Source of the DNA: Chloroflexota bacterium
Lineage (GTDB): Bacteria > Chloroflexota > Anaerolineae > Aggregatilineales > Phototrophicaceae
Reading direction: 5' to 3'
Assembly (NCBI GenBank): GCA_009841405.1
Contig: VXLV01000074.1
Coordinates: forward strand, 1 to 41,606
DNA length: 41,606 nucleotides
Below the pieces are notes generated by a model, which searched no databases, was not told the DNA's origin, and worked only from the letters and a program-made list of their open reading frames with translations. A program made the translations under genes and the position numbers. Of this stretch, positions 33,764 through 41,606 are shown in pieces (the stretch's first letter is position 1; each line of letters begins with the position of its first letter).

Positions 33764-35491
33764 ATGCCTTTGCGCAGTCATGACTGGTTTTTGAAAACCG
33801 GCCAAGCCGGTTTCAAGGCGCGCAGCCGCATGAAAAACCAGGGCGCGCCGCAGCAGATGTTCGACGGCCGACCGGTCATCGGCATCTGCAACACCTGGTC
33901 GGAGTTGACGCCCTGCAACGCTCATCTGCGCATAATGGCCGAGCAGGTCAAACGCGGCGTACTTGAAGCCGGTGGCTTCCCGCTCGAATTCCCGGTGATG
34001 TCCCTCGGCGAGACCTTGATGCGGCCCACGACCATGCTCTATCGCAATCTGGTCAGCATGGACGTGGAGGAGTCGATTCGCGCCAATCCGCTGGACGGGG
34101 TCGTTTTGCTGGTCGGCTGCGACAAGACGACGCCGGCCGCCATCATGGGCGCGTGCAGCGTCGATATTCCGACCCTCGTCGTGACCGGCGGCCCCATGCT
34201 CAACGGCAAGTTTCAGGGCCGCGATATCGGCGCCGGCACCGACAAATGGCGCTTCACCGACGACTGGCGCAGCGGCAAGATGAGCACGGCCGACTATATC
34301 GAATCGGAAACCTGCATGTCGCGCAGCGACGGCCATTGCATGACCATGGGCACCGCCTCCAGCATGGCCTGCGTGGTCGAGGCGCTCGGGCTGATGCTGC
34401 CGGGCGGCGCGGCCATCCCCGCCCCCGACGCGCGCCGCCGCCGCCTCTGCCATGCCAGCGGCAACCGGATCGTGCAGATGGTCAAAGACGACCTGAGGCT
34501 ATCGAAGATTCTGACGCGCGCGGCCTTCAAAAACGCCATCGTCGTCAACGCGGCCATCGGCGGCTCAACCAATGTGATCTTGCACCTGCTGGCGATCGCC
34601 GGGCGTATCGGCGTCGAACTCGAACTCGACGACTTCGACCGCCTGGGCGCAAATGTCCCACTGCTGGTGAATCTCAAGCCGGCCGGCGAATTCTTGATGG
34701 AGGAGTTCTACTACGCGGGCGGCTTGCCCGTCGTGCTGCAGAATCTCGCGCGCCTCATCGACCTGGATGCGCTTACCGTGACCGGGCGCAGCCACGCAGA
34801 CAATACGCAGGGCGCCCTCTGCTACGATGACAAGGTGATCGCCAAGCTCAACGCGCCCTTTCAGAAGGACGCCGGCATCGCTGTTTTGCGCGGCAACCTC
34901 TGCCCGGACGGCGCGGTCATCAAGCCTTCGGCCGCTACGCCGCGCTTGATGCGGCATCGCGGCCGCGCCGTCGTCTTCGCCTCGGTTGAGGATTTCCACG
35001 CGCGTATTGACGACCCGGCGCTGGACGTCGACGAAGACTCGGTGCTGTTACTGCAGAATGTGGGCCCCAAGGGCTTCCCCGGCATGCCTGAAGTCGGCAA
35101 TATGAGCTTGCCCCGCAAACTGCTCGACCGCGGCCTGCGCGATATGGTACGCATTTCCGACGGGCGCATGAGCGGCACCGCTTACGGTACTGTCGTCTTG
35201 CACATTGCGCCGGAGTCGGCTGTTGGCGGAACGCTGGCGCTGGTCCGCGACGGCGACATGATCGAACTGGATGTGGCCGAGCGCCGTCTGCACCTTGATG
35301 TCGCGCCGGAAGAATTGCAGCGGCGCCGCGCAGCCTGGCGCCCGCCCGCGCCAAATGCCGAGCGCGGCTATACCCGCCTCTTCCTGGATCACACGCAGCA
35401 GGCCGATCGCGGCGTCGACTTCGACATCCTGGTCGGCGGGTCTGGCCAAGGCGCCGCCTACGCCACCGACGCCCAAGCCGAAGGCGGCTGA
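33764..35491 (+). CDS. IlvD/Edd-family sugar-acid dehydratase (L-arabonate-type)
   Basis: A 575-aa dehydratase that would convert an aldonate to its 2-keto-3-deoxy form. The Fe-S ligand cysteines are Cys51 (SELTPCNAHL), Cys119 (LVGCDKTTPA) and Cys192 (SDGHCMTMGTASSM); their spacing of 68 and 73 equals that I recall for the [2Fe-2S] cluster of rhizobial L-arabonate dehydratase. AIGGSTNVILHLLAIAGR and the C-terminal VRISDGRMSGTAYG are typical. The sugar-acid branch is favoured over dihydroxyacid dehydratase of valine synthesis because of the length and neighbours. ATG 33764 has GGAGG 6 nt upstream. Confidence 0.88.
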   Translation: MPLRSHDWFLKTGQAGFKARSRMKNQGAPQQMFDGRPVIGICNTWSELTPCNAHLRIMAEQVKRGVLEAGGFPLEFPVMSLGETLMRPTTMLYRNLVSMDVEESIRANPLDGVVLLVGCDKTTPAAIMGACSVDIPTLVVTGGPMLNGKFQGRDIGAGTDKWRFTDDWRSGKMSTADYIESETCMSRSDGHCMTMGTASSMACVVEALGLMLPGGAAIPAPDARRRRLCHASGNRIVQMVKDDLRLSKILTRAAFKNAIVVNAAIGGSTNVILHLLAIAGRIGVELELDDFDRLGANVPLLVNLKPAGEFLMEEFYYAGGLPVVLQNLARLIDLDALTVTGRSHADNTQGALCYDDKVIAKLNAPFQKDAGIAVLRGNLCPDGAVIKPSAATPRLMRHRGRAVVFASVEDFHARIDDPALDVDEDSVLLLQNVGPKGFPGMPEVGNMSLPRKLLDRGLRDMVRISDGRMSGTAYGTVVLHIAPESAVGGTLALVRDGDMIELDVAERRLHLDVAPEELQRRRAAWRPPAPNAERGYTRLFLDHTQQADRGVDFDILVGGSGQGAAYATDAQAEGG

Positions 35492-35599
35492 AAGCTAAAG
35501 CCGCCGACTATGTCGCACATTCTGCGGGAAGCGCCAATTGTCCGCTAAACTGGGGATTGCTGATTCCCGGTGACATGAAGACTGCGCCATGCACACAAG

Positions 35600-35628
35600 C
35601 AATCTCTGTGGTCTCTGTGGTTAAGAAT
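35600..35628 (+). repeat. CTCTGTG-family dispersed repeat, copy 12
   Basis: A short copy with two ctctgtggt units ending in taag. It lies 65 nt before the BtrH-like gene. A -10-like TAAACT (35546-35551) precedes it. Confidence 0.8.
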
Positions 35629-35693
35629 CCTGTACGACATCCGACACAGCCGCAAACTGCGCCAACTAACTCGACAGTAGGAGAGAAGAAATC

Positions 35694-36899
35694 ATGCCCA
35701 CTCTACCCAATTTCACCCAATTTGAAGGCCGCTACTGGGATACCGCCGCTATCCGCAACGCGCTGGATTACCAAGGCGTCTTAGCGCCACATACCGGCCA
35801 GCCCTTCAGCGAAGCCATGCTGCTCGGCATCAGCGGCGGCGTGACCTTCGGCTACTTCACATTCCATTACAAAGGCTACGACCCGCAAGTCAACTTGCTG
35901 ACGCGCAACACCTTCGAACCCATGGAGCGCATCTACGACCGGATGAAACTGCCACGCGACTTGAGGCGCAGCGCGAGCGCCAACAAGGGGCGGCAAAATC
36001 TGATCGACGCGCTGGAAGAAGGCTACGCCGCCATCGCCAGCCCCGACGGCTCCCTGCTGCCTTATAATGCCTTGCCCTACGACCAAGCCAACTGGCACAC
36101 TATGCCCCTGGTCATCTACGGCTATGAGCCCGATTCAGGTGAAGCCTACATCTCCGACCGCAGCCGCACCAGCTTGACGGTAAGCACGGACGACCTTGAC
36201 GCCGCGCGGGCGCGCGTCAAGAAAGACCGGCACGGCTTGACCCTGTTAGGCGCGCCCGACGACTCGGCGCTGGCGGGCGCGATACGGGCAGGCATCGCCG
36301 ATACGGTGCAGTTGATGACCGAGAAGCCGCTCAAGGGCTCGGCCAGGAACTTCGGCTTGAAGGCGCTGCAGCATTGGGCGGACATGCTGGCGAAGACCAG
36401 CAAGGGCAGCTGGGCGCGCGAATACGCCACCGGTCGCCCGCTGCTGGCTGTGCTGATCAGCTCGTACACTTTTCTCGGTCCAGCTTTTGGCAAGACGATG
36501 GGCGCCGAGCGCGATGTCTATGCCGACTTCCTCAATGAAGCGGCCGCCGCGCTGGAAGCCGCCGCGCTGAATGATGTGGCCGCGCTCTACCGCGAATCGG
36601 CCGCGGCCTGGCAGCGGCTGCTCGACAGCTTGCTGCCGGAGGACGCGCCCATGCTCAGCGAAACGCGCGCGCTGATCGACCGCAAAACCGATCTCTTCAT
36701 CGAGAGCGGGGCAGCCCAACTCGACGAAATCCGCGCCTGCTATCAGCGCCTGGAGGCGCTAAAGACAGAGGCGGAGAGCGACTTCCCGCTGAGCGAGTCG
36801 GAAGTCGCCGAGTTGCGCGCTTCAATACGCGACCGGGTATTAGAGGTGAGCGAAGCCGAAGCGGCGGCCGTGCTGGCGCTCAAGGGGGCGATCAGCTAA
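35694..36899 (+). CDS. BtrH-like N-terminal and DUF4872-like protein
   Basis: 401 aa. The N-terminal 160 residues fit the BtrH_N domain (TAAIRNALDYQGV, then PFSEAMLLGISGGVTFGYF), and the middle resembles DUF4872 (AYISDRSRTSLTVSTDDLDA, then ADMLAKTSKGSWAREY). BtrH is a butirosin acyltransferase/peptidase-like enzyme. In relatives a His-Cys pair precedes the Thr/Ser-Ala-Leu-Arg-Asn segment; here it reads RYWDTAAIRNA, so the expected Cys seems absent. The last 110 residues are helical. ATG 35694 follows AGGAGAGAAG. Probably soluble; substrate unknown. Confidence 0.65.
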   Translation: MPTLPNFTQFEGRYWDTAAIRNALDYQGVLAPHTGQPFSEAMLLGISGGVTFGYFTFHYKGYDPQVNLLTRNTFEPMERIYDRMKLPRDLRRSASANKGRQNLIDALEEGYAAIASPDGSLLPYNALPYDQANWHTMPLVIYGYEPDSGEAYISDRSRTSLTVSTDDLDAARARVKKDRHGLTLLGAPDDSALAGAIRAGIADTVQLMTEKPLKGSARNFGLKALQHWADMLAKTSKGSWAREYATGRPLLAVLISSYTFLGPAFGKTMGAERDVYADFLNEAAAALEAAALNDVAALYRESAAAWQRLLDSLLPEDAPMLSETRALIDRKTDLFIESGAAQLDEIRACYQRLEALKTEAESDFPLSESEVAELRASIRDRVLEVSEAEAAAVLALKGAIS

Positions 36900-36918
36900 T
36901 TTGGCGAGATATATTCGC

Positions 36919-39900
36919 TTAAGATCCGGGCGGATAGTGTTTGTCGACGAAGATGTCAATCTGCGCCATGTCTTCATGTTTCAGACTTTGCGTCAATGAC
37001 ACCAAGTTTAAGGCGTTGTTTCTCGAGTCGGGCGCGAAGGGATTCTCGCCTCGATCGCCGGGCAGCCAAGCGAGGGCAGAGAAGTTTACATAGTCCCCCA
37101 CTTGACGGCTTACCAAACTGCCCAAGAGATACGCTTCGACACAGCCGGGCAGCGGCGCCCAGGTTTCGGCGCGCCAACTCAAGACCTGGTATGCGTACTC
37201 TACGAGCGCATCTATAGACTTTTCCGGGAATGTCGGAAAGAGTTGGTGGTCAAAGGTGTAACCATAAACCGTATCCAGCTCTGCATCGGTGCACCTGGGC
37301 AACAGAAGGGGGTCGAAAGCCGGCCTATTCGCTCGTTCGCCGCTCTGTACCAGCCCGGAAATCTGCTTACGCGCATTGAGCAATGCCGCGCGTCCCTCGG
37401 TCTCCAAACCGATATACGGGTTCAGGTATTCGGGAAGGTCATGATAGCCCAGCGCTTCTGTTGTAGCCGCATCGCTAGCGATCTGGTGAATCAGCATTCC
37501 GATTTCCAGCGATTCGGCACAGATAGGCATATTCGCCCAGATTTCCCGACGCCAAGCGAGCTTGCTTCGAATGTAGTCGTATAGCGCGTCCCGCGAGCCC
37601 AAGTCGGGGATATTGTCGATCAAGTCGGTTAGGCGGGGGAAATCATCCAGCAGGCCGCGCAGCTCGGTATCCGAACAGATCGGCATGCGGTTTTTATAGG
37701 GTTGCACCGCCGGCGCCTTTGCTTCGTCTTCAGCAAATACGGTCGCTATAGCGTTTATCAGGTCGCTCCCGCTGAGAAACGCGCCCAGGACGGGAATGCT
37801 GCTGGCCATACCTTGCGCAAGTTCAAGTTCAGGAATCGAATCGAGAGAGAATACAATGAGGCAGCGCGGCATATATGGCAGTTGGTTTCCGCGCCACTCA
37901 ATGCGCTTGTCAATGTACCTAAGGATGCCCGCTGGCTCGGCCAGTAGCGCTTCGCGCTCGCCGATCAACAATTTAAATCCTTTTAGAACGTTGATGATGT
38001 CCGCGGCCTGGCCGGCTGTACAACGCCGGCGGTAGGAGACAAATTCGCCGCTATGTTCCGGACGCCACTTGAGTGGAAGCTCGGCGAAGATCTCGCCCAG
38101 GCGCTCATGCAGCAGCGTTTTACCGCCGAAGACCTGCGCGAGTTGGTCGGTGGCGATAACCGGCACGTCGAAGTGAATTTGGTCGCCGGCGTTGCGAAAA
38201 ATATGCAGGCCAATCTCAAACGCTTCGGCACAGTTTGGCAGCGTCGGCCATAATTCTGAGCGCCAGGCGATCTGCGCGTCGCCGAAGGCCGCCAACAGGT
38301 CGAGCGAGCTAATCTGTTGCGCGGCGTCTTGCAAAGCGAGGTATTCGCTCAAAATCAGGTCGAGCGTCGTGATTTCGTCCTGGTTGCATGCCTCAAGTTG
38401 GCCGCCGTAATCCCAGACAGCGGCATAGTCGCCCTTGTCGATTGGGGCGGATTGCAGCAATTCAGTCAATTCAACGCTATTGGTCAGAATCACATCAACA
38501 TAGGGATTCACATCACGCCCGTAGCCCGCGTAAGTCAAGCCTAGCAAGGCGATATAGTCATCCGCGATTTGGCTCATTAGCACGCCAGCCTCGAATGACT
38601 CGGAGCAATTTGGCAAGATGCCAAGAAGCGAGTCGCGCCAAACCAGTACGGCATCGGCGGTATTTACAAAGTCGCGCATATTTTCGATGTTTGTCATGGC
38701 TTCGCGCAGCATGTAATATTGCGCAACTGTGATAGACAGGGATTGCAATTCTGTGTCCGTGCAACTGCGAAGGCGTTGCGCCGACTGTCTCACTGCCGAG
38801 CCGCCGACCAGCCAGCCGCCATAACCATCAATGATATGCTCTCCCAGTTCAATTGCTTCCCAATAAGGATTCTTCTCGTCCGCCACACGCGCCTGCCGGA
38901 ATGCGACCAGGGCCCGGCGGTTGCCCGCAAGCAGGCTGAAAGTAAGAGCCAATTCAAGGGTATCCGCACAAAGTGGCAGGCTGGACCAGAGCTCATCGCG
39001 CCAAGCAATCATGGCGTTGATTTCGGCCACAATTTCATCCCATGATCCCGCTGACGCCTCGGCATTTGCGTAATTCGTATAGGACGGGACTCGCTCTCTC
39101 AGCGCCGCTCTTTGGGCGTCGGCGCAGGAGGTCCAAGGTCGCACTTTTGAGCCCGGCTCCCGCACGGCATTTTCGATCCGGTCGATCAATTTGCGGACCT
39201 TGGCTCTGTTCTTTCTCAAGGGCTCAATGAACGGATTCTGATTTACATGAACGCCTGCGAGCGCAAGCGCCGCGCTGCTGACCGAGTCATTGACGATGAG
39301 ATGCATATGCCAAAGCAGCTCGCCTGCTTCGCGACAGCCCAGCAGCAAGAGCAATCCATTGCGTGGCGTACGCGATATTCGGCCGTCGTCGTAGCGCTCG
39401 ACATTTCGCGGCGTCCAGTTTGCATTCCAACTGCGCTGCAGCTCTGCAGCGTGCAACAGGTCAGTTATCGATGCGACTGCGCTCGCCGTCTGCACTGTCT
39501 GCCGGTAGTCCGGCAAGATTGACCTCAAGCTGTAGAGTTCGGTATTTGTGCAAGCGGATACAGCGCCCTCATCGGGCGACAACTTGTAATCGCGTTCGCC
39601 GCTGTCTATAAGGCTTTGGATTTGATTCATATGTTGGCCAAAGCCGTCCGGATGAAAGGGATCCTCCAACACCCCGCGCACGGGATTTAATTGCGCCACA
39701 ACAGCCGGATCGGGATCTATTTTCGCTTGCAAGCCGTAGTCAACCGCCTTGTAGGCCGCGCGCAGGCTGATTTCCCGTTGCGACTGCCATGCCAGTTCAA
39801 TATCTTCGGCACAGCGACGAGTGCTCGCCCAGTTTCGTCCCCGGTACGGCAGATAGCCCTCGGCAAAGTCAACCAGCTCTTCCGCTGTTTCAACTTTTGC

Positions 39901-40050
39901 CAAAAGCGAGTAGTACACATTATGGTAGTGCGCTGCGACGTCAATCACATCCAGCTCTGTGGTCCAACAGGGGGGGAAATCATTCTGGGCCCGGGACGCA
40001 GGGACCAGCGTCAGAATTGCCACGAGGGATAGGCATTTTAGCAGGCGCAT
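36919..40050 (-). CDS. Secreted protein of eight Cys-pair repeats (1043 aa)
   Basis: The signal peptide is CLSLVAILTLVPASRAQ (to about residue 22). The mature chain has exactly 16 cysteines forming eight pairs: 28/80, 167/239, 309/361, 430/482, 555/607, 677/730, 792/844 and 920/970. Seven pairs are 50-53 apart, one 72. Each repeat (about 115-142 residues apart) opens with C-[TS]-x-x-E-L and ends with W-R-x-E-x-W-x-x-[LM]-P-x-C-[AS]-E, followed by hydrophobic E-x-G-x-L-[IM] helices and often NPY or NPF. The helical repeats are probably disulfide-locked and extracytoplasmic. I recognise no named family. ATG 40050 has only a weak ribosome-binding site (AAAGAG). It is divergent from the sugar-binding protein gene. 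Confidence 0.85.
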   Translation of the reverse strand: MRLLKCLSLVAILTLVPASRAQNDFPPCWTTELDVIDVAAHYHNVYYSLLAKVETAEELVDFAEGYLPYRGRNWASTRRCAEDIELAWQSQREISLRAAYKAVDYGLQAKIDPDPAVVAQLNPVRGVLEDPFHPDGFGQHMNQIQSLIDSGERDYKLSPDEGAVSACTNTELYSLRSILPDYRQTVQTASAVASITDLLHAAELQRSWNANWTPRNVERYDDGRISRTPRNGLLLLLGCREAGELLWHMHLIVNDSVSSAALALAGVHVNQNPFIEPLRKNRAKVRKLIDRIENAVREPGSKVRPWTSCADAQRAALRERVPSYTNYANAEASAGSWDEIVAEINAMIAWRDELWSSLPLCADTLELALTFSLLAGNRRALVAFRQARVADEKNPYWEAIELGEHIIDGYGGWLVGGSAVRQSAQRLRSCTDTELQSLSITVAQYYMLREAMTNIENMRDFVNTADAVLVWRDSLLGILPNCSESFEAGVLMSQIADDYIALLGLTYAGYGRDVNPYVDVILTNSVELTELLQSAPIDKGDYAAVWDYGGQLEACNQDEITTLDLILSEYLALQDAAQQISSLDLLAAFGDAQIAWRSELWPTLPNCAEAFEIGLHIFRNAGDQIHFDVPVIATDQLAQVFGGKTLLHERLGEIFAELPLKWRPEHSGEFVSYRRRCTAGQAADIINVLKGFKLLIGEREALLAEPAGILRYIDKRIEWRGNQLPYMPRCLIVFSLDSIPELELAQGMASSIPVLGAFLSGSDLINAIATVFAEDEAKAPAVQPYKNRMPICSDTELRGLLDDFPRLTDLIDNIPDLGSRDALYDYIRSKLAWRREIWANMPICAESLEIGMLIHQIASDAATTEALGYHDLPEYLNPYIGLETEGRAALLNARKQISGLVQSGERANRPAFDPLLLPRCTDAELDTVYGYTFDHQLFPTFPEKSIDALVEYAYQVLSWRAETWAPLPGCVEAYLLGSLVSRQVGDYVNFSALAWLPGDRGENPFAPDSRNNALNLVSLTQSLKHEDMAQIDIFVDKHYPPGS

Positions 40051-40198
40051 AGCAGGCTCTTTTGCTTTTCTTGAATGTTGTGATGGAGATTATGGACTGC
40101 CTTGTTGTAGCATGCCAGCGAACCGAGTTGAGCGTAGGGCGACCGTACGCTAATCAGCGCATTCAGCGCCCGGCCCCTGGATTGCCACTGCATAACCG

Positions 40199-40228
40199 TT
40201 GTTCTACCCGCACTGACTGCGTTATCAT
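40199..40228 (+). promoter_or_regulatory. Candidate promoter of the sugar-binding protein gene
   Basis: -35 TTGTTC (40199-40204), an 18-nt spacer and -10 TATCAT (40223-40228), 55 nt before the ATG at 40283. Confidence 0.3.
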
Positions 40229-40282
40229 TGTCTCGATTCCATCAGCAGCCCCGATCATTTAGCCTTTCAGGAGACAAGACTC

Positions 40283-41581
40283 ATGGCCAACAAGCTGTCA
40301 AGACGTGACTTTCTCAAGCTGGCGGCATCATCCGGCGCCGTCGCCGGATTTACGCTCGTCGGCGTCCAGCCGATCGCGGCGCAAGACGACGGCGTGGAAT
40401 TCTCGCTGGCGATGGTGGACTGGAGCGACCCGGTCCAGACCGCCTTTGAAGAGGTGATTCTGCCGCGATTTTCCGAAGAGAACCCCGGCTCCAGCGTCAC
40501 CGTAAACTGGACAAACTGGGGACGTTACAACGAAGAGATGACAACCGCCTTCGCGTCGGGCGTCACGCCTGACGTCTTCCAGGGCGGCGCGGTCTGGGCG
40601 CCCCAGATGGCGCGCCGCAACTGGGCCGTCCCGCTCAACGACTTCATCAACGCCGATGAAGAATGGGATTGGGCTGACTTTCCCGCCGGCTTGCAAGCCG
40701 ATGTAACCATCCGCGGCGATATCGTCGCCGTGCCCTATCGCCAGGATCTGCGCACGCTCTGGTACAACAAAGAGATGCTCTCGGAAGCTGGCATCGACGA
40801 AGCGCCGACGACCTGGGACGAGTTCCTGACCGCGGCGCAAGCAACCACCGTACGCGGCGACAGCGGCTTCGATGTCGAGGGCTACCACTTCTCCGACGCC
40901 AGCGGCAACTGGCAGCGCGATTGGCAGCCATTCTTGATGTGGGTGCACATGGCCGACGGAAAATTCCTCAGCGATGACCTGACCAGTTGCGCGCTTGATG
41001 AGCCGGAAGCCCTGCAAGCGCTCGAATGGCTGGTCGCGCTTGTTCACGAGCACGAAGTGACCTCCTATCCGGGTTTGGACCCGCAAGGCGATCTCAACGT
41101 GCTGGCCGCGCGCAACGCCGCCATGCAGCTATCCAGCGCCGATATGGAGCGCGTCATCAACTTGTACGCGCCGGACGAGCAGGAGACCATCTATCCAACA
41201 CTGCCGCTGACCGGCAACGTGCAAGCGACCCACTCCTGGGTGAACAAATTCTTTATCTCGTCGCAGACGCCCGACGCGACCGCATCCTGGGGCTTGCTGC
41301 GCTTCATGACGCGCAAAGACATGCTCGAGGTCTATTCGGCCTCCAACAACAATACGCCGCCGCGGCTTTCGCTGCTGGAAGCGGATTACATGTCGGAAAA
41401 GCACAAAGTCGTGCTGGAGTCGGCGGTCTACGCGCGCACCTTCCCGCAGCATCACAATCTGATCGCGCTCTTCCGCCCGATCGCCGCCGAGCTCGAGCAA
41501 GCGCTCAGCGGCAACAAGGCCCCCGCTGACGCCCTGGTGGACGCGACCGCCGCCATCAACGAGATCATGGAAGACGACTAG
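40283..41581 (+). CDS. ABC sugar-binding protein with Tat signal (family 1)
   Basis: 432 aa. The N-terminus carries a twin-arginine motif, SRRDFLK (residues 6-12), followed by a hydrophobic stretch and an alanine cleavage site (PIAAQ), so it is exported folded. The body matches extracellular solute-binding family 1 (FASGVTPDVFQGGAVWAPQM, then DIVAVPYRQDLRTLWYNKEM and TTWDEFLTAAQ). It should deliver an oligo- or monosaccharide to a two-permease ABC importer whose genes are expected just beyond the window. ATG 40283 has AGGAG 9 nt upstream. Confidence 0.9.
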   Translation: MANKLSRRDFLKLAASSGAVAGFTLVGVQPIAAQDDGVEFSLAMVDWSDPVQTAFEEVILPRFSEENPGSSVTVNWTNWGRYNEEMTTAFASGVTPDVFQGGAVWAPQMARRNWAVPLNDFINADEEWDWADFPAGLQADVTIRGDIVAVPYRQDLRTLWYNKEMLSEAGIDEAPTTWDEFLTAAQATTVRGDSGFDVEGYHFSDASGNWQRDWQPFLMWVHMADGKFLSDDLTSCALDEPEALQALEWLVALVHEHEVTSYPGLDPQGDLNVLAARNAAMQLSSADMERVINLYAPDEQETIYPTLPLTGNVQATHSWVNKFFISSQTPDATASWGLLRFMTRKDMLEVYSASNNNTPPRLSLLEADYMSEKHKVVLESAVYARTFPQHHNLIALFRPIAAELEQALSGNKAPADALVDATAAINEIMEDD

Positions 41582-41606
41582 GGGAATTGTCCCCCACCCC
41601 CAAACC
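41582..41606. repeat. C-run element fragment at window edge
   Basis: gggg at 41581-41584 and tcccccacccccaaac near the end, resembling one arm of the C/G-run element at 446-512. It is cut by the window edge. Confidence 0.35.

Noticed and set aside
914..35628. CRISPR array suggested by the recurrent CTCTGTG units
   Set aside because: Copies are single or double, kilobases apart, imperfect, without regular spacers or cas genes.

Overview
This is a GC-rich bacterial chromosomal segment carrying about 38 supported genes. It has no rRNA or tRNA genes, no CRISPR array and no recognisable transposase. The lineage is uncertain. My best guess is Chloroflexota (Anaerolineae-like) or a similar GC-rich heterotroph. 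The main hints are an ABC ATPase with a C-terminal AbrB-like domain, a Tat-exported sugar-binding protein, many sugar-acid genes, and heavy interspersion of short intergenic repeats. The first 34 bases are a pure C tract, which probably marks a contig edge.

Layout. 1-5000: a small membrane protein, a hybrid malic enzyme, then an AT-richer islet (about 3340-4860) of four small unknown genes. Two of these are paralogues, and one of the pair has no canonical start codon. 5000-8500: a cation diffusion facilitator, an AlkZ-like DNA glycosylase and a periplasmic-binding protein. 8500-14300: a tandem duplication of a two-gene cassette (secreted vanadium-haloperoxidase-like protein plus flavin-reductase-like protein), followed by a lipoprotein cytochrome c and a CopD-like membrane protein. 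14300-22300: MurJ, mannonate dehydratase, an NAD-dependent epimerase/dehydratase, a CNNM/HlyC-type protein, cytidine deaminase, an NTF2-like protein, two tandem VOC proteins and a DUF1801 protein. 22300-25500: xylulokinase translationally coupled to a sulfatase. 25800-29640: two ABC ATPases (one fused to an AbrB-like domain) with no permease, an FG-GAP/ASPIC protein and a YbaK-like deacylase, tightly packed in one operon. 29800-41600: a PfkB kinase, a probable toxin-antitoxin remnant, an MFS transporter, an IlvD/Edd sugar-acid dehydratase, a BtrH-like protein, a 1043-residue secreted protein made of eight Cys-pair repeats, and a Tat-type sugar-binding protein whose permeases probably lie beyond the window.

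Common themes are the uptake and breakdown of sugars and sugar acids (mannonate, aldonates, xylulose, sulfated glycans) and extracytoplasmic redox chemistry. Intergenic spaces are filled by at least two short repeat families: a CTCTGTG-rich element (about 12 loci, nearly all on the same strand) and a hairpin element with covarying stems.

The strongest candidates for something undescribed are the eight-fold Cys-pair repeat protein, the duplicated haloperoxidase-like cassette that lacks the catalytic PSGH histidine in both copies, the ABC ATPase-AbrB fusion, and the small-gene islet with an apparent ACG start.
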